A DNA stretch of 64,000 nucleotides from Corallincola platygyrae. GTDB lineage: Bacteria; Pseudomonadota; Gammaproteobacteria; Enterobacterales; Neiellaceae. The stretch's first letter is position 1, and each line of letters opens with the position of its first letter. The notes beneath the pieces were generated by a model, which had not been told where the DNA came from, ran no database searches, and saw nothing but the letters and a program-made list of their open reading frames with translations. Both the position numbers and the translations under genes were made by a program. Shown in pieces: positions 27,068 to 36,537 of the stretch. The DNA is taken from contig NZ_BAABLI010000011.1 of the NCBI RefSeq assembly GCF_039544265.1, forward strand, positions 1 through 64,000, given 5' to 3'.

Positions 27068-27796
27068 CTATGGTTTATTTAATGCGGATTCAATATTGCT
27101 CAATAGCGTATGAAGCATGCGAATATCCCGCCCTTCGATCAAACCCAATCTGTCCTGTAGCCACTCCGAAAGCTTGGCATCGTCGTCATTACCCAAGCGG
27201 TTTTGTAACTGCGCCAGGCGTTGTTTCAATGCTAACCATTGTCCCTGCTCTTGAGGATCTTCAGCCGTTGATGACCGCGACAAATCGACAGAATCTAGTT
27301 CAGCAGTATTCGACAATGAGGCCAAAGGCGCCAGGGCAAAGGCATACACCATGGCCGCCTGTGCTAAATTCAGCGAGGGCTGGGGTTGAGCCAGAGGAAT
27401 ACAACTCAGCAGATCAGCCTGATCTATCAGCTCATTAGGCAGGCCTGATTCTTCACAGCCAAACAGAATAGCCACACGACCCAACTGTTCCGACTTCGCG
27501 GCTAGTTGCTGCTGTACCTGTTGTGGCTCCCAGTAGTCGCGCACACAGCCACGGCGCCTCGCTGTAGTAGCAACCACAAGATCGCAGTCACTCAACGCTT
27601 GCTCTGCCGACTCATAATGAGTGGCCTCAGCTAGTAACTCCTGAGCGCCATGAGCGACCCAATGCGCTTCTTCATCCAAATGCGCCTCACTGGCAACGAT
27701 ACGCAACTGAGCAAAACCTTGGGTTTTCATCGCCCTTGCTACCGCACCCACGTTTGCCGGGCGCGATGGCGCAACCAGTATAAAAACAACGTCCAT
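27068..27796 (-). CDS. yjtD: SpoU-type RNA methyltransferase (YjtD/LasT-like)
   Basis: A 242-residue SPOUT-fold protein. It opens with VVFILVAPSRPANVGAVARAMKTQGF, and the SAM-binding knot motifs ILFGCEESGLPNELI and IPLAQPQPSLNLAQAAMVYAF are in order. It resembles E. coli YjtD (LasT) closely, including the C-terminal LSEWLQDRLGLIEGRD. It should methylate ribose or base in tRNA or rRNA; the target of YjtD is not established. TrmJ is a relative and an alternative label. In E. coli yjtD also lies next to thrLABC, so the neighbourhood is conserved. Confidence 0.87.
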   Translation of the reverse strand: MDVVFILVAPSRPANVGAVARAMKTQGFAQLRIVASEAHLDEEAHWVAHGAQELLAEATHYESAEQALSDCDLVVATTARRRGCVRDYWEPQQVQQQLAAKSEQLGRVAILFGCEESGLPNELIDQADLLSCIPLAQPQPSLNLAQAAMVYAFALAPLASLSNTAELDSVDLSRSSTAEDPQEQGQWLALKQRLAQLQNRLGNDDDAKLSEWLQDRLGLIEGRDIRMLHTLLSNIESALNKP

Positions 27797-27912
27797 CGAT
27801 TATCCTTAAATACTCACGCGAATATTCTGCCCGCTCCCGCTGGCTTGCGCCAGTCAACACTCTGTGTCTACACTTGTTTTAATGACAACTGGTCATACCA
27901 CAAGGCGTAGTC

Positions 27913-29631
27913 ATGTCTCTTCCCGATACTATCGCGGCACAAATTTTTGAGGGCTTTAATAAGTGCTATGACCGTTTTCTCAGTATTACCCGAGATTCTG
28001 GGCAGCGTTTTGTCGATGCAGACTGGATGGGGGTTCAGGTTGCTTCAAGAGAAAGGCTTCAAATCTATGATGGCCGCGTATCGCAACTGATCAACAAGCT
28101 CAAAAAACAGAGCGAGTGTCTTGAAGTCGAGCTTTGGCGGGCAATCAAAGACAGCTATATAAAACAGACCAAAGATAGCCCTTGCCGGGAGTTGGCTGAG
28201 AGCTTTTATAACTCAACTTACGGCAAGATGTTTCACCACCAATTTCTCACCCCTCCTCACGCGTTTGTGTGGGCTGGGGGGGCACCACCTGAAAAAGATC
28301 CCCCCTTACACCACTATCGCTTGGTTGGACTACCTCTGCCCACCATTGCAAATCAGATCCTGGAAGCCAGTGGCTTCCTACCCCACTGGAAAGACAAATA
28401 CACTGATATAGAGCAACTCGCTGCGGTCCTCAGAAAGCAGCTTGAGCGGTTCCCTAGCACGCCCACCTTGGAGATATTGCAGCCGGTATTCTTCCGCAAT
28501 AAAGGGGCATATATGGTGGGTCGCCTGTTCAGTGAGCATATCAATCACCCATTTGTCATTGCTTTGGTCAATCGCGAGGGAGAAGGGATTCAGGTAGATG
28601 CAGTCCTGACAGAGAGAGACCAGGTCAGCATCCTTTTTGGCTTTGCCCGTAGCTACTTTATGGTAGATATCCCTGCGCCCTCATGTGTCATTGCGTTTCT
28701 TCGTCATCTGTTACCTCATAAGAGTGATGCTGAGTTATACAGCGCGATAGGGTGTCTGAAACATGGCAAGACCCAGTTCTACAGACACTACCTGCATCAC
28801 CTAGAACACAGCACAGATCAGTTCGATATCGCTCCAGGCATCCCCGGTTTGGTGATGAGTGTGTTTACCCTGCCCTCGTTTGATGTTGTTTTTAAAGTGA
28901 TCCGCGATAAATTTGGTCCGAGCAAAGGCATGAGCCGGAAGCAAGTCAAAGCCAAGTATCGCTTAGTTAAACAGCATGACCGCGTCGGCCGGATGGCAGA
29001 TACTCAAGATTTTGCTAATTTTCGCATTCCCAAAAAACGCATGAGCAATGCTTTACTTGAGGAGCTTCGCACCAGCGCAAAAGACAGCTTGGTTGAGACT
29101 CACGACCTAGTGATTATCAAACATCTTTATATTGAACGGCGTATGGTGCCGCTGAACCTGTTTTTGGAACAGGCCAGTCAGCCACAATCTGAGGCTGCAC
29201 TCGTCGATTATGGTTGGGCTATCAGAGAAATGGCTGCTGCCAACATATTTCCAGGTGATTTACTGTTAAAAAATTTTGGCGTAACTCGCCACGGTAGAGT
29301 CATTTTCTACGACTACGACGAAGTGGTTTATCTGGTTGATTGTAATTTCAGGCAGATCCCAGAGCCACTTTATCCCGAGCAAGAGATGCAGGCCGAGCCA
29401 TGGTACTCAGTGGCCGAGAACGATATTTTTCCGGAAGAGTTTGCAACCTTTGTAACACCCCACCTTCATCATCGAAAGGTACTGCAAAAATACCACCCGG
29501 AACTGTTTGATGCGGGCTGGTGGAGCAAGATGCAAACCCGCTCACTGCTGGGGCACTTTGAAGAATTTTATCCCTACCCTCCAGAAGTCTGCTTTGTAAA
29601 TCACAAAGGCGGGCATCACTGCGGCGAATAG
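27913..29631 (+). CDS. aceK: Isocitrate dehydrogenase kinase/phosphatase
   Basis: A 572-residue cytosolic enzyme that phosphorylates and dephosphorylates isocitrate dehydrogenase, steering isocitrate to the glyoxylate shunt when growing on acetate. Recognisable parts are the N-terminal regulatory half (QRFVDADWMGVQVASRERLQIYDGRV) and the kinase half with SVFTLPSFDVVFKVIRDKFGPSK and FYDYDEVVYL. Length is the family norm. In enterobacteria aceK follows aceBA; here no aceA or aceB is adjacent. The acetate-activating acs gene lies about 11 kb away. Confidence 0.96.
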   Translation: MSLPDTIAAQIFEGFNKCYDRFLSITRDSGQRFVDADWMGVQVASRERLQIYDGRVSQLINKLKKQSECLEVELWRAIKDSYIKQTKDSPCRELAESFYNSTYGKMFHHQFLTPPHAFVWAGGAPPEKDPPLHHYRLVGLPLPTIANQILEASGFLPHWKDKYTDIEQLAAVLRKQLERFPSTPTLEILQPVFFRNKGAYMVGRLFSEHINHPFVIALVNREGEGIQVDAVLTERDQVSILFGFARSYFMVDIPAPSCVIAFLRHLLPHKSDAELYSAIGCLKHGKTQFYRHYLHHLEHSTDQFDIAPGIPGLVMSVFTLPSFDVVFKVIRDKFGPSKGMSRKQVKAKYRLVKQHDRVGRMADTQDFANFRIPKKRMSNALLEELRTSAKDSLVETHDLVIIKHLYIERRMVPLNLFLEQASQPQSEAALVDYGWAIREMAAANIFPGDLLLKNFGVTRHGRVIFYDYDEVVYLVDCNFRQIPEPLYPEQEMQAEPWYSVAENDIFPEEFATFVTPHLHHRKVLQKYHPELFDAGWWSKMQTRSLLGHFEEFYPYPPEVCFVNHKGGHHCGE

Positions 29632-29806
29632 CGCGCCGATCTATTGCATTCAGCCGTGCTCAGGTGGATGATGTCGAACACGGCTGACAGCAGTTATTCT
29701 GGCCTCTAAATTTTAATTTTTGCTTATACCAATCCGAATAAGAATATGAGCTACCAGCGGGAACCATATATCTATGCGGATCGGTATTATCTAAAGGATT
29801 AGTGGG

Positions 29807-32050
29807 ATGAGCCCCATCGCGCCAAATATTATTCTTTTTTACGACCATGAAGCCCTGGCCGTGATTGCTGACGATGTTGAACGTCACTTCAATGACAGTC
29901 CACTTTTTCATGGCGGATTTCGATTATCTCGTTTGGATAATAAGGGACAGGGAAAAGCCAGCTTAGCGGATATCAAAGACGCGGCCATGTTCCTGTTGGT
30001 CGGTATTGACCGAGCCCCAGATCAGGACGTCACACCCAAAAAACGTTCACTGACGGAGTCCGCGCTTTACCAACATTTAAGTGCAGGCGGCAAACATTTG
30101 GTGGTGCCGGTAATAGACGTTCGCTTGCGATCTAAGTCTGCCGACCATGATACTCAACCAGACACAAGCATCGGTCAGGGCCCCCACTACCATCTTCGTC
30201 CTCTGGTACGCTCTGCACACACTGGCAGCGAAATCATCACCGAACTGGAGCAGATACTTGGCCGTCACCTTGATAGCCAGGAAACAAATCAAACTAGCCA
30301 CAGTCTGCTCGATATCGTGGGATATACCCCGGACAGTGAGTCTCACGATCCAGTTATCAGCCAACAGTTAGACGTTATCTTCGGTCGTTCACCAGATCCT
30401 GCGGATGATCAATTGCTGCATGCCTCCAGCGATGGCGCAAATTTGAAGCTGAATTTACGCTGGGCAATGCGTAATCTTGGATTTGGCCACAGAAAAGGGG
30501 CCATCGCCAATTTGCGCCGCGTAGTGGATTTGGATGACGGCCATGTCACTGCCAATTTCTGGTTGTCACGCCTATTGAGTGAAAGCAACAGAGATCCTGG
30601 CCTGCTTGATGAAGCAGAAACCCGCTCACGATTGCTGTTGCAACAGTTGGAACAGTTCCATCATGATTTTCATTTATTGCGCAGCCTCGGCCTGTTGCAT
30701 CAATCCAAAGCCAGCTTCAACCTGCACAAACATGACGAATGCCATCGCCAACTGAAACAGGCGATGAAATTAGACCAAAATCGTGATGTCTTATCTGAAA
30801 CAGTCAAACGAACGCTGCAAAAGATCATCAGGGATGGCGATATTCGGCTCAACCACAACGACGACCAGGTAGAGTTGGCTGTCGATGCACTCAAAACACT
30901 GTTTGTTCAGGACCATGGTTACTATTACAGAACCGTCAGAGCACTGAGCGAAAACTTCAGCCCTGAACTGGTAAGCCAACTTACCCGCCAACTCGATATT
31001 CGCCTGCAAAAAGAGGTCACACCTCTGTTCCGAAGCGAAGGCAAAGTTACGCTATTTTGCACCGACGAACTAAACCGGCCAATGCTTGCGGCAAGAGAGC
31101 CCAAACCATTACCAAGCTGGCAGCAATACGAACTGTGTCGCGACAGTGCAAAAAACCAGTTAGCCCAATTGCAGCAAGTCGCCCGGCACCAGCAGAGTCA
31201 GTGGCAACAATTGAAATCAGACGAGCAGCGTCTCAAGCTGGAAACTCAGCAAGCTAAAACGCTGCCTGCAACTATAGAGCTAGCGATTAATGAGATGAAA
31301 CAAACTCAGCAGTCGCTCTCGTCGATGCGCCTGGCAACCATAAGTTGTATTGCATTGGCGGTGGTTTCAATAACCTTGTTCTGGCTTCCAAAGTTTTCCA
31401 CGCAACTTGCCAGTATTCCTTTCATCATCTGCTTTATCTTGAGCGCGCTATTTGCGATCCAATGGCAAAGGCAAAGGGACAGAAAGCGAGCCAACGAAAA
31501 AGCATTACGCAAAGCCGTAGATAGTTTGTCTACCCAGTTGGAAGCGGAGACCCCCTCCAATCTTTCAACTGATGGTCTTTTCCAGCGGTATGACTTCCTT
31601 GCCAGCCAATTGCGCGAGCATGTCGAAGAGGAAACCAAAGAGTGCCACGAGCGGCGCCAGGACCTGCACCAACGCACAAGCCAGTTCATGTTACTTGCGG
31701 ACGGTTTTGAGGCGGCAGTCGATATTTGTTATGGCAAATTCAACCCATTTACAACCAGCGGCATTGTGCAATGGCAACCATTGAGTTTGATTGCTGATCC
31801 CTGCTTGATGCCACCAGATCTGCAGGCTGACCGAGATAGCGTTGATCAACGCAGTGCCGGATTAGCACACTTGGGCGAGGATGGCCACATCAGCCGTTGG
31901 GCGGTCTATTTCGAAGCCCCCATAGACGAGTCTCGCTGGACACGCTTACAAAGCGAAGAGCGCGCGTCAGTATCACCCTCGTTACGACCAATTATTTTAC
32001 CCAGCGTAGACAACATCATTAACTTCAAAGCAAAGGAAGAAACTCATTAA
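29807..32050 (+). CDS. Large uncharacterised protein: possible TIR-like N-terminus, TPR-like helices, coiled coil, two membrane helices
   Basis: 747 residues, no family recognised. Residues 7-155 alternate strands and helices in an order like TIR domains: NIILFYDHEALAVIADDV, GFRLSRLDN, AAMFLLVGID, SLTESALYQHL and HLVVPVIDV; E84 could correspond to the TIR catalytic Glu, but this is inference. Residues 215-345 look TPR-like. Residues 440-507 are Gln-rich coiled coil, then two membrane helices (509-527, 534-552) in a tight hairpin, a second coiled coil (555-625) and a soluble C-terminal domain. Without a signal peptide both ends should be cytosolic. It follows aceK after 175 bases with its own weak ribosome-binding site and ends in a strong terminator. 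Confidence 0.8.
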   Translation: MSPIAPNIILFYDHEALAVIADDVERHFNDSPLFHGGFRLSRLDNKGQGKASLADIKDAAMFLLVGIDRAPDQDVTPKKRSLTESALYQHLSAGGKHLVVPVIDVRLRSKSADHDTQPDTSIGQGPHYHLRPLVRSAHTGSEIITELEQILGRHLDSQETNQTSHSLLDIVGYTPDSESHDPVISQQLDVIFGRSPDPADDQLLHASSDGANLKLNLRWAMRNLGFGHRKGAIANLRRVVDLDDGHVTANFWLSRLLSESNRDPGLLDEAETRSRLLLQQLEQFHHDFHLLRSLGLLHQSKASFNLHKHDECHRQLKQAMKLDQNRDVLSETVKRTLQKIIRDGDIRLNHNDDQVELAVDALKTLFVQDHGYYYRTVRALSENFSPELVSQLTRQLDIRLQKEVTPLFRSEGKVTLFCTDELNRPMLAAREPKPLPSWQQYELCRDSAKNQLAQLQQVARHQQSQWQQLKSDEQRLKLETQQAKTLPATIELAINEMKQTQQSLSSMRLATISCIALAVVSITLFWLPKFSTQLASIPFIICFILSALFAIQWQRQRDRKRANEKALRKAVDSLSTQLEAETPSNLSTDGLFQRYDFLASQLREHVEEETKECHERRQDLHQRTSQFMLLADGFEAAVDICYGKFNPFTTSGIVQWQPLSLIADPCLMPPDLQADRDSVDQRSAGLAHLGEDGHISRWAVYFEAPIDESRWTRLQSEERASVSPSLRPIILPSVDNIINFKAKEETH

Positions 32051-32090
32051 ACTCTGCATTGATTGATGATGTAAACTCGCAATCGAAACC

Positions 32091-32120
32091 AAAAAGCCAG
32101 CCCTATGGGCTGGCTTTTTT
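32091..32120. terminator. Bidirectional terminator
   Basis: Stem AAAAAGCCAGCCC with its complement around a TAT loop, A-run on the left and T-run on the right; it separates the converging genes at 29807-32050 and 32141-34153. Confidence 0.92.
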
Positions 32121-32140
32121 AGTCTTACAACCGATTCACA

Positions 32141-34153
32141 CTAAACTGAGAATCGGCTCAATAGCGCGTCCTGCTCAGTCGCCATGTTGTTAAGTTCTTC
32201 TGTGGTTGCGGCAATCTTTTCAATCTCTTCAAAGTTCTCGTGAGAGACTTCAGACACCACATTCACATTTCGGGTGATCTCTTCCGCAGCAATCTGCTGC
32301 TGGCTGGCTGCTTCACTGATTAGGTTCGCCATATCACGGACAGAGGTCATGCTGGCCTGAATCTGCTCCATCGAGTGGCCCGCCTGTTCTATATGCTCAC
32401 GGGTGTTATTCATCTCTCCAACACTGGTCGCCATCGTCGATACCGCTTCCTTACTCTGGCGCTGGAGTTGACCAATAATGTTCTGGATCTCTTCGGTAGA
32501 TGATGCTGTTTGGCTGGCTAACTGCCTAACCTCATCAGCAACCACCGCAAAGCCCCTGCCCTGCTCACCTGCTCGGGCTGCTTCGATTGCCGCGTTCAAT
32601 GCCAACAGGTTGGTCTTATCTGCAATATCTGTAATCACCTCAACAATCTTATTAATTTCACGGCTTAGATTGTCCACTTCCTGAATAACTTCGTTTGACT
32701 CATCCAATCGCTGAGAAAGGTTTTCCAGAATAGCGATGCTGTCAGTCATAACGCCACTGCCGCTTTGTGCTTCGCTCTCTACTTCCAGAGTTCGCTCTCG
32801 ACTGGCGTCAGTATTTCGTGCAATTTCAGCTACGGCGCTTTCCATTTCGGTAATTGCCGCCGCAACCCCTTGCACTTCAGCATTCTGACGCTCAAGGGCA
32901 CTTCGAGTTCGTAATGTTGTATCGCTGTTATCAGACGCCACTTGCGTTAGGCGGGCCGAAGAGTCGCGCAAGCGTGCAATCACTTCGTTCATGTTATCGA
33001 TCAGTTTATTGACCCAATCGGCAACCTGAGAGAACTCATCGCCACCTTTATGTTGGATACGCTCTCGGAAGTCACCGGAGGCCATCAAATCTAAGACGTG
33101 CATCACTTTCTGCAGCGGCCCACGGATTGCCTGTCCCATAAACCAAGCCACCACAACGGCGATGGCAATGGCACCAATTAGGGTAATCAAAGTAAGTGTG
33201 GTCGTGGTCGAGACCGCGGAAGTGGCAGCCTCTTCCGCAGACAGAGTTCTCTCACCGCTGTAAGAAACCACTTGATCATATAACTGGAGATCGCCGGTAA
33301 GTTCGTCGGCCATCACATCCAGCTGCTGATCGATAAGCTTGGAGCGTTCAACGTTGGCGATATGTCTAGCAATAATGCCATTAGGGTCATTAACGTTGAA
33401 AAACAGCTGATCCATGCCCTCTTTCACATCTGAGTTACCTGAGAGGTCAGGCACTTCATCGATAATCGAAACGTAGTAATCATCCAACGTGACAGCGTTA
33501 ACTTTGATGCGCTCCAACATCTCGTTCATTTTGGCAATGTCATCGCTGACCAACAGATTGGTGGTAATGAACTCCATCAACTCCAGCGTAGAATTGAAAG
33601 TATCAAGTAGCCCCTGAATATAACCATCATACGCGGCCATACTGGCACTTCCCGAATTGATCGCTTTTTTACCGACCGAAGTTTTGAATAGGAAGGTACT
33701 GCGTTCTTCCGCAATTTGATTACTTTCCGTCAATACCCTGTTACGGTTATCCCTAATCATTTCAACGCCTTGCAGGTAGGTGTCTAACCGAGCCCTGAGC
33801 GCGTTAATTTGATCTGCTACCTGAGAATGTGCGTACAGTTCAGCGTGACTCGATAACTTGTCCAGATTGGCGCTGTAAGCATCAGCTTCAACCTGTATCG
33901 CTTCGATCGTCGCGGTCAGGTCGTCAGTTGACGTGCTTATTGCCGCATTGTTGGCCAAACGATTCAGATCCAGCACATGGATCTTAGCGCGATTAGCTTC
34001 AGCCGAAAGTATGTTTGCATCCGCTGTGACTGAGGAAAAGCTCGACTTCACGCTCCCTAGTTGGAGGAAAGTGATACCCCCAGCAATGGCAAACATAAGT
34101 ACCAAAACAGCAAAAGCTAGATAGATACGATGCACTATGGACAATTTATTCAT
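32141..34153 (-). CDS. Methyl-accepting chemotaxis protein
   Basis: A 670-residue chemoreceptor. Membrane helices are near residues 9-29 and 320-340, enclosing a large, mainly helical periplasmic sensor of about 290 residues. A HAMP domain follows (about 340-392), then the signalling domain with the conserved hairpin tip KTNLLALNAAIEAARAGEQGRGFAVVADEVR. It should report a periplasmic ligand to CheA/CheW; the ligand is not predictable. I chose the ATG at 34153, whose MNKLSIVHRIYLAF gives a normal N-terminus; an ATG 12 codons upstream would add a Cys-containing tail. No che genes are adjacent. Confidence 0.93.
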   Translation of the reverse strand: MNKLSIVHRIYLAFAVLVLMFAIAGGITFLQLGSVKSSFSSVTADANILSAEANRAKIHVLDLNRLANNAAISTSTDDLTATIEAIQVEADAYSANLDKLSSHAELYAHSQVADQINALRARLDTYLQGVEMIRDNRNRVLTESNQIAEERSTFLFKTSVGKKAINSGSASMAAYDGYIQGLLDTFNSTLELMEFITTNLLVSDDIAKMNEMLERIKVNAVTLDDYYVSIIDEVPDLSGNSDVKEGMDQLFFNVNDPNGIIARHIANVERSKLIDQQLDVMADELTGDLQLYDQVVSYSGERTLSAEEAATSAVSTTTTLTLITLIGAIAIAVVVAWFMGQAIRGPLQKVMHVLDLMASGDFRERIQHKGGDEFSQVADWVNKLIDNMNEVIARLRDSSARLTQVASDNSDTTLRTRSALERQNAEVQGVAAAITEMESAVAEIARNTDASRERTLEVESEAQSGSGVMTDSIAILENLSQRLDESNEVIQEVDNLSREINKIVEVITDIADKTNLLALNAAIEAARAGEQGRGFAVVADEVRQLASQTASSTEEIQNIIGQLQRQSKEAVSTMATSVGEMNNTREHIEQAGHSMEQIQASMTSVRDMANLISEAASQQQIAAEEITRNVNVVSEVSHENFEEIEKIAATTEELNNMATEQDALLSRFSV

Positions 34154-34332
34154 GTTTTTACTCGGGCAATTTGAGCCAATACAGCTCATTGAAATAACAC
34201 GGTGCTAAACAACATCCATTTACTGCACACTATTTTGTTAACTATTATCGACAGTTATACCCAAGAGTTTAGACGTTTCCTTATAACCTGCAGGTATGAC
34301 TTCATATAAAAAAAGAAGATTAGAATTCTGTT

Positions 34333-34731
34333 ATGTCGAACACTTCAAAAAACGCACTTTTATTGGTTGCACATGGCAGCCGAAGGCAGGCCTCAAATGA
34401 TGAGGTTTCAGCGCTTGCCAACTTGCTTTCCAGCCAGGGCGTTTACGCTTTTTGCGAGTCAGCATTTTTAGAATTGGCCAAACCATCAATAGGTGAAGGA
34501 TTCGAGGCATTGGTTGCTCAGGGAGCAACACACATAGATGTGGTTCCCTACTTTTTGGCAGCGGGGCGACATGTGGTCGAAGATATCCCTGAAGAAGTAG
34601 CAGAGTGCCAAAAGGCACACCCACATATTCAGGTAAGATTGGCCCCTCACCTGGCTGAATTACAGACAAAAATGGCAGAACTGGTGTTCAATCTGGCGGA
34701 ACAGGCGAAACCCATTGGCCCTGAAGCTTAA
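34333..34731 (+). CDS. CbiX/SirB-type chelatase domain protein
   Basis: A 132-residue single-domain protein opening with NALLLVAHGSRRQASNDEV, where the His in AHGSR is the metal-inserting residue of the family; VVPYFLAAGRHVVEDIPEE carries the second conserved region with its His. Short CbiX/SirB proteins insert cobalt or iron into sirohydrochlorin for B12 or siroheme. A role in B12 would fit the cobalamin locus 10 kb away, but no early corrin-ring genes are seen here, so siroheme or another use is just as likely. Confidence 0.82.
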   Translation: MSNTSKNALLLVAHGSRRQASNDEVSALANLLSSQGVYAFCESAFLELAKPSIGEGFEALVAQGATHIDVVPYFLAAGRHVVEDIPEEVAECQKAHPHIQVRLAPHLAELQTKMAELVFNLAEQAKPIGPEA

Positions 34732-34776
34732 CTTCTCGCTAAAATAGCAGGTATGACCAGATAGCCAAGGATCACC

Positions 34777-35646
34777 ATGACCCAAGTTCTCGATCAATTA
34801 ACTCAGTTACTTACATTAGAAGAGATAGAAGCTGGCCTTTACCGTGGTCAGAGCCAGGACCTGGGATTTCCGCAGGTGTTTGGTGGCCAGGTCATCGGTC
34901 AGGCGTTGGCTGCGGCTAAACAAACGGTTGATGTATCAAGGAGAGTTCACAGCTTCCATAGCTACTTTCTCCTGCCGGGTGATGCTAACAGGCCCATCGT
35001 TTACGACGTTGAAGTTATCCGTGATGGGCGAAGCTACAGCACCCGTAGAATTAAAGCGATTCAATACGGTAAACCGATTTTCTATATGACTGCGAGCTTC
35101 CACCAGGAAGAGCCGGGCTTTGATCATCAGGCAGAGATGCCAAATGTGGCAGCACCAGAGAAGCTGGAATCACAACAAGAGTTCGCCCAACGTCATTTGC
35201 ACCTGCTACCGGAAGCAATTCGAGACCGTTATGCCTGTGAAATGCCGATCGAAATGCGCAGTGCGACACCATTTAACCCACTGCAACCGGAAAAAATGGA
35301 AGCGGTGCGCGATGTCTGGTTCCGAGCTAATGGCAAACTCGCAGACGATCCAAGGATCCACATGTACCTGCTTGCCTATGCCAGTGACTTCAACTTCCTG
35401 CCTACAGCTGCACAACCACACGGTGTCAGCTTTATGCAACCCAATATACAGATGGCAACGATAGATCACTCCATGTGGTTCCATCGTGATTTTCGAATGG
35501 ATGATTGGCTACTCTACCACGTAGACAGCCCATCCAGTGGCGGTGGCAGAGCAGTTGTCCGAGGCCAATTCTTTGACCGCCAGGGGCGTTTAGTGGCATC
35601 GACCATGCAAGAAGGCGTATTCAGAGATAAACAGAATCGGAAGTAA
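34777..35646 (+). CDS. tesB: Acyl-CoA thioesterase II
   Basis: A 289-residue double hot-dog enzyme that hydrolyses acyl-CoA of medium to long chain. Family signatures are LYRGQSQDLGFPQVFGGQVIGQALAAA near residues 22-48, VHSFHSYFLLPGD, the second hot-dog segment AYASDFNFLPTA with its catalytic Asp, TIDHSMWFHRDFRMDDWLLY and the C-terminal QFFDRQGRLVASTMQEG. Length matches E. coli TesB. AAGGA precedes the ATG. It stands 45 bases after the CbiX-like gene on the same strand and might share its transcript. Confidence 0.96.
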   Translation: MTQVLDQLTQLLTLEEIEAGLYRGQSQDLGFPQVFGGQVIGQALAAAKQTVDVSRRVHSFHSYFLLPGDANRPIVYDVEVIRDGRSYSTRRIKAIQYGKPIFYMTASFHQEEPGFDHQAEMPNVAAPEKLESQQEFAQRHLHLLPEAIRDRYACEMPIEMRSATPFNPLQPEKMEAVRDVWFRANGKLADDPRIHMYLLAYASDFNFLPTAAQPHGVSFMQPNIQMATIDHSMWFHRDFRMDDWLLYHVDSPSSGGGRAVVRGQFFDRQGRLVASTMQEGVFRDKQNRK

Positions 35647-35689
35647 GCCCAAAAATCCGCGGGATTTTAATCACATACCGATACATTTA

Positions 35690-35705
35690 TTTGACATACA
35701 TCACA
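35690..35705 (+). promoter_or_regulatory. CRP-like box upstream of the Sel1 gene
   Basis: TTTGA-CATACA-TCACA differs from the CRP core TGTGA-N6-TCACA at one position and lies 53 bases before the start at 35759. One match in AT-rich DNA is weak support. Confidence 0.25.
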
Positions 35706-35758
35706 CTTAATTCTAGCATGCGCGCTCATTTACAATTTTGTTACAAGGAAATGTATCT

Positions 35759-36052
35759 ATGCGCGCGATTATTCTCCCTCTGTTTGCTCTTGGCTTTCAC
35801 GCTTCTGTATCAGCGGTAACTTTAGAAGAAGCTCAGAGCGCTGTTGCAGCAGGTAACTGTGATCAGGCAGTTGAAGCGCTAAACACCCTTGCAGCAAACA
35901 AAGATGCTGCAGCGATGAACCAGCTGGGTGCAATGCACTTGGTAGGCAAGTGTGTAGAAAAGAGTAACGAATCAGCCAAAACTTGGTTTGAAAAAGCAGC
36001 TGCAGAAGGCTCACTGCGTGCTCAAAAAATGCTTGAGCGTTTGAATAAATAG
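35759..36052 (+). CDS. Small secreted Sel1-like repeat protein
   Basis: A 97-residue protein with a Sec signal peptide (MRAIILPLFALGFHASVSA, cut likely after Ala 19) and a mature part of about two Sel1 units (AAMNQLGAMHLVGKCVEKSNESAKTWFEKAAAEGSLRAQKML). It has two Cys residues that could form a periplasmic disulfide. I chose the ATG at 35759, with AAGGAA upstream; an earlier in-frame TTG lacks support. Likely a small adaptor for protein contacts; partner unknown. It ends in a strong terminator. Confidence 0.82.
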   Translation: MRAIILPLFALGFHASVSAVTLEEAQSAVAAGNCDQAVEALNTLAANKDAAAMNQLGAMHLVGKCVEKSNESAKTWFEKAAAEGSLRAQKMLERLNK

Positions 36053-36067
36053 AACTCCATGTTTTGT

Positions 36068-36096
36068 AAAAAAGCCCGCTTAAAGCGGGCTTTTTT
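36068..36096. terminator. Bidirectional terminator
   Basis: Stem AAGCCCGCT/AGCGGGCTT with A-run before and T6 after; placed between the converging Sel1 and binding-protein genes. Confidence 0.9.
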
Positions 36097-36118
36097 CGTT
36101 CGCTTCTAACACCTAATG

Positions 36119-36526
36119 TTAAGGTTTAAACAACACCTTAACGCTGGCATCTACATCCGCTTCGTCCACATAGCCAACCGCTCCTGGGTTAGATGCAACC
36201 TTTTGCTTCACCTGATCGGGTGATGCCAACTGTGATGGCGCAGTTGCTTTACCAGTGAAGATCAAACGAGACCAATATGACTGCAATTGGGACTCACTTT
36301 TTCCCGTAACCTTATCGTGGAACTCGATTCGCAGTGGGTGGCCATCCTCAAACTCAATGACCTGTGCTTTACCGCCGCCTGGCACTTTTTTGAGTTTGCC
36401 TAAAAACAGTTTCTTTGCATCAGATTTACTCAACTCAGAGGCCGCTGGATTGCCTATCAATACCACCGCTGACTGGGCAGTAAAGCTAGCAACACAAAAA
36501 AGAGAAACCGCCAATAACTTTTTCAT
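36119..36526 (-). CDS. Small periplasmic PstS-like (PBP-like) substrate-binding protein
   Basis: A 135-residue secreted protein: signal peptide MKKLLAVSLFCVASFTAQSA, then VVLIGNPAASELSKSDAKKLFLGKLKKVPGG and SNPGAVGYVDEADVD, the opening and closing motifs of PBP-like domains related to phosphate-binding PstS. At this length it is only one lobe, so it may not bind phosphate as PstS does. It is the last of a three-gene run (chemoreceptor, porin, this gene) with 11 bases after the porin stop, which suggests a shared role in sensing or uptake of an anionic solute. No pstCAB genes are present. Confidence 0.83.
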   Translation of the reverse strand: MKKLLAVSLFCVASFTAQSAVVLIGNPAASELSKSDAKKLFLGKLKKVPGGGKAQVIEFEDGHPLRIEFHDKVTGKSESQLQSYWSRLIFTGKATAPSQLASPDQVKQKVASNPGAVGYVDEADVDASVKVLFKP

Positions 36527-36537
36527 GTTTCTTCTCC

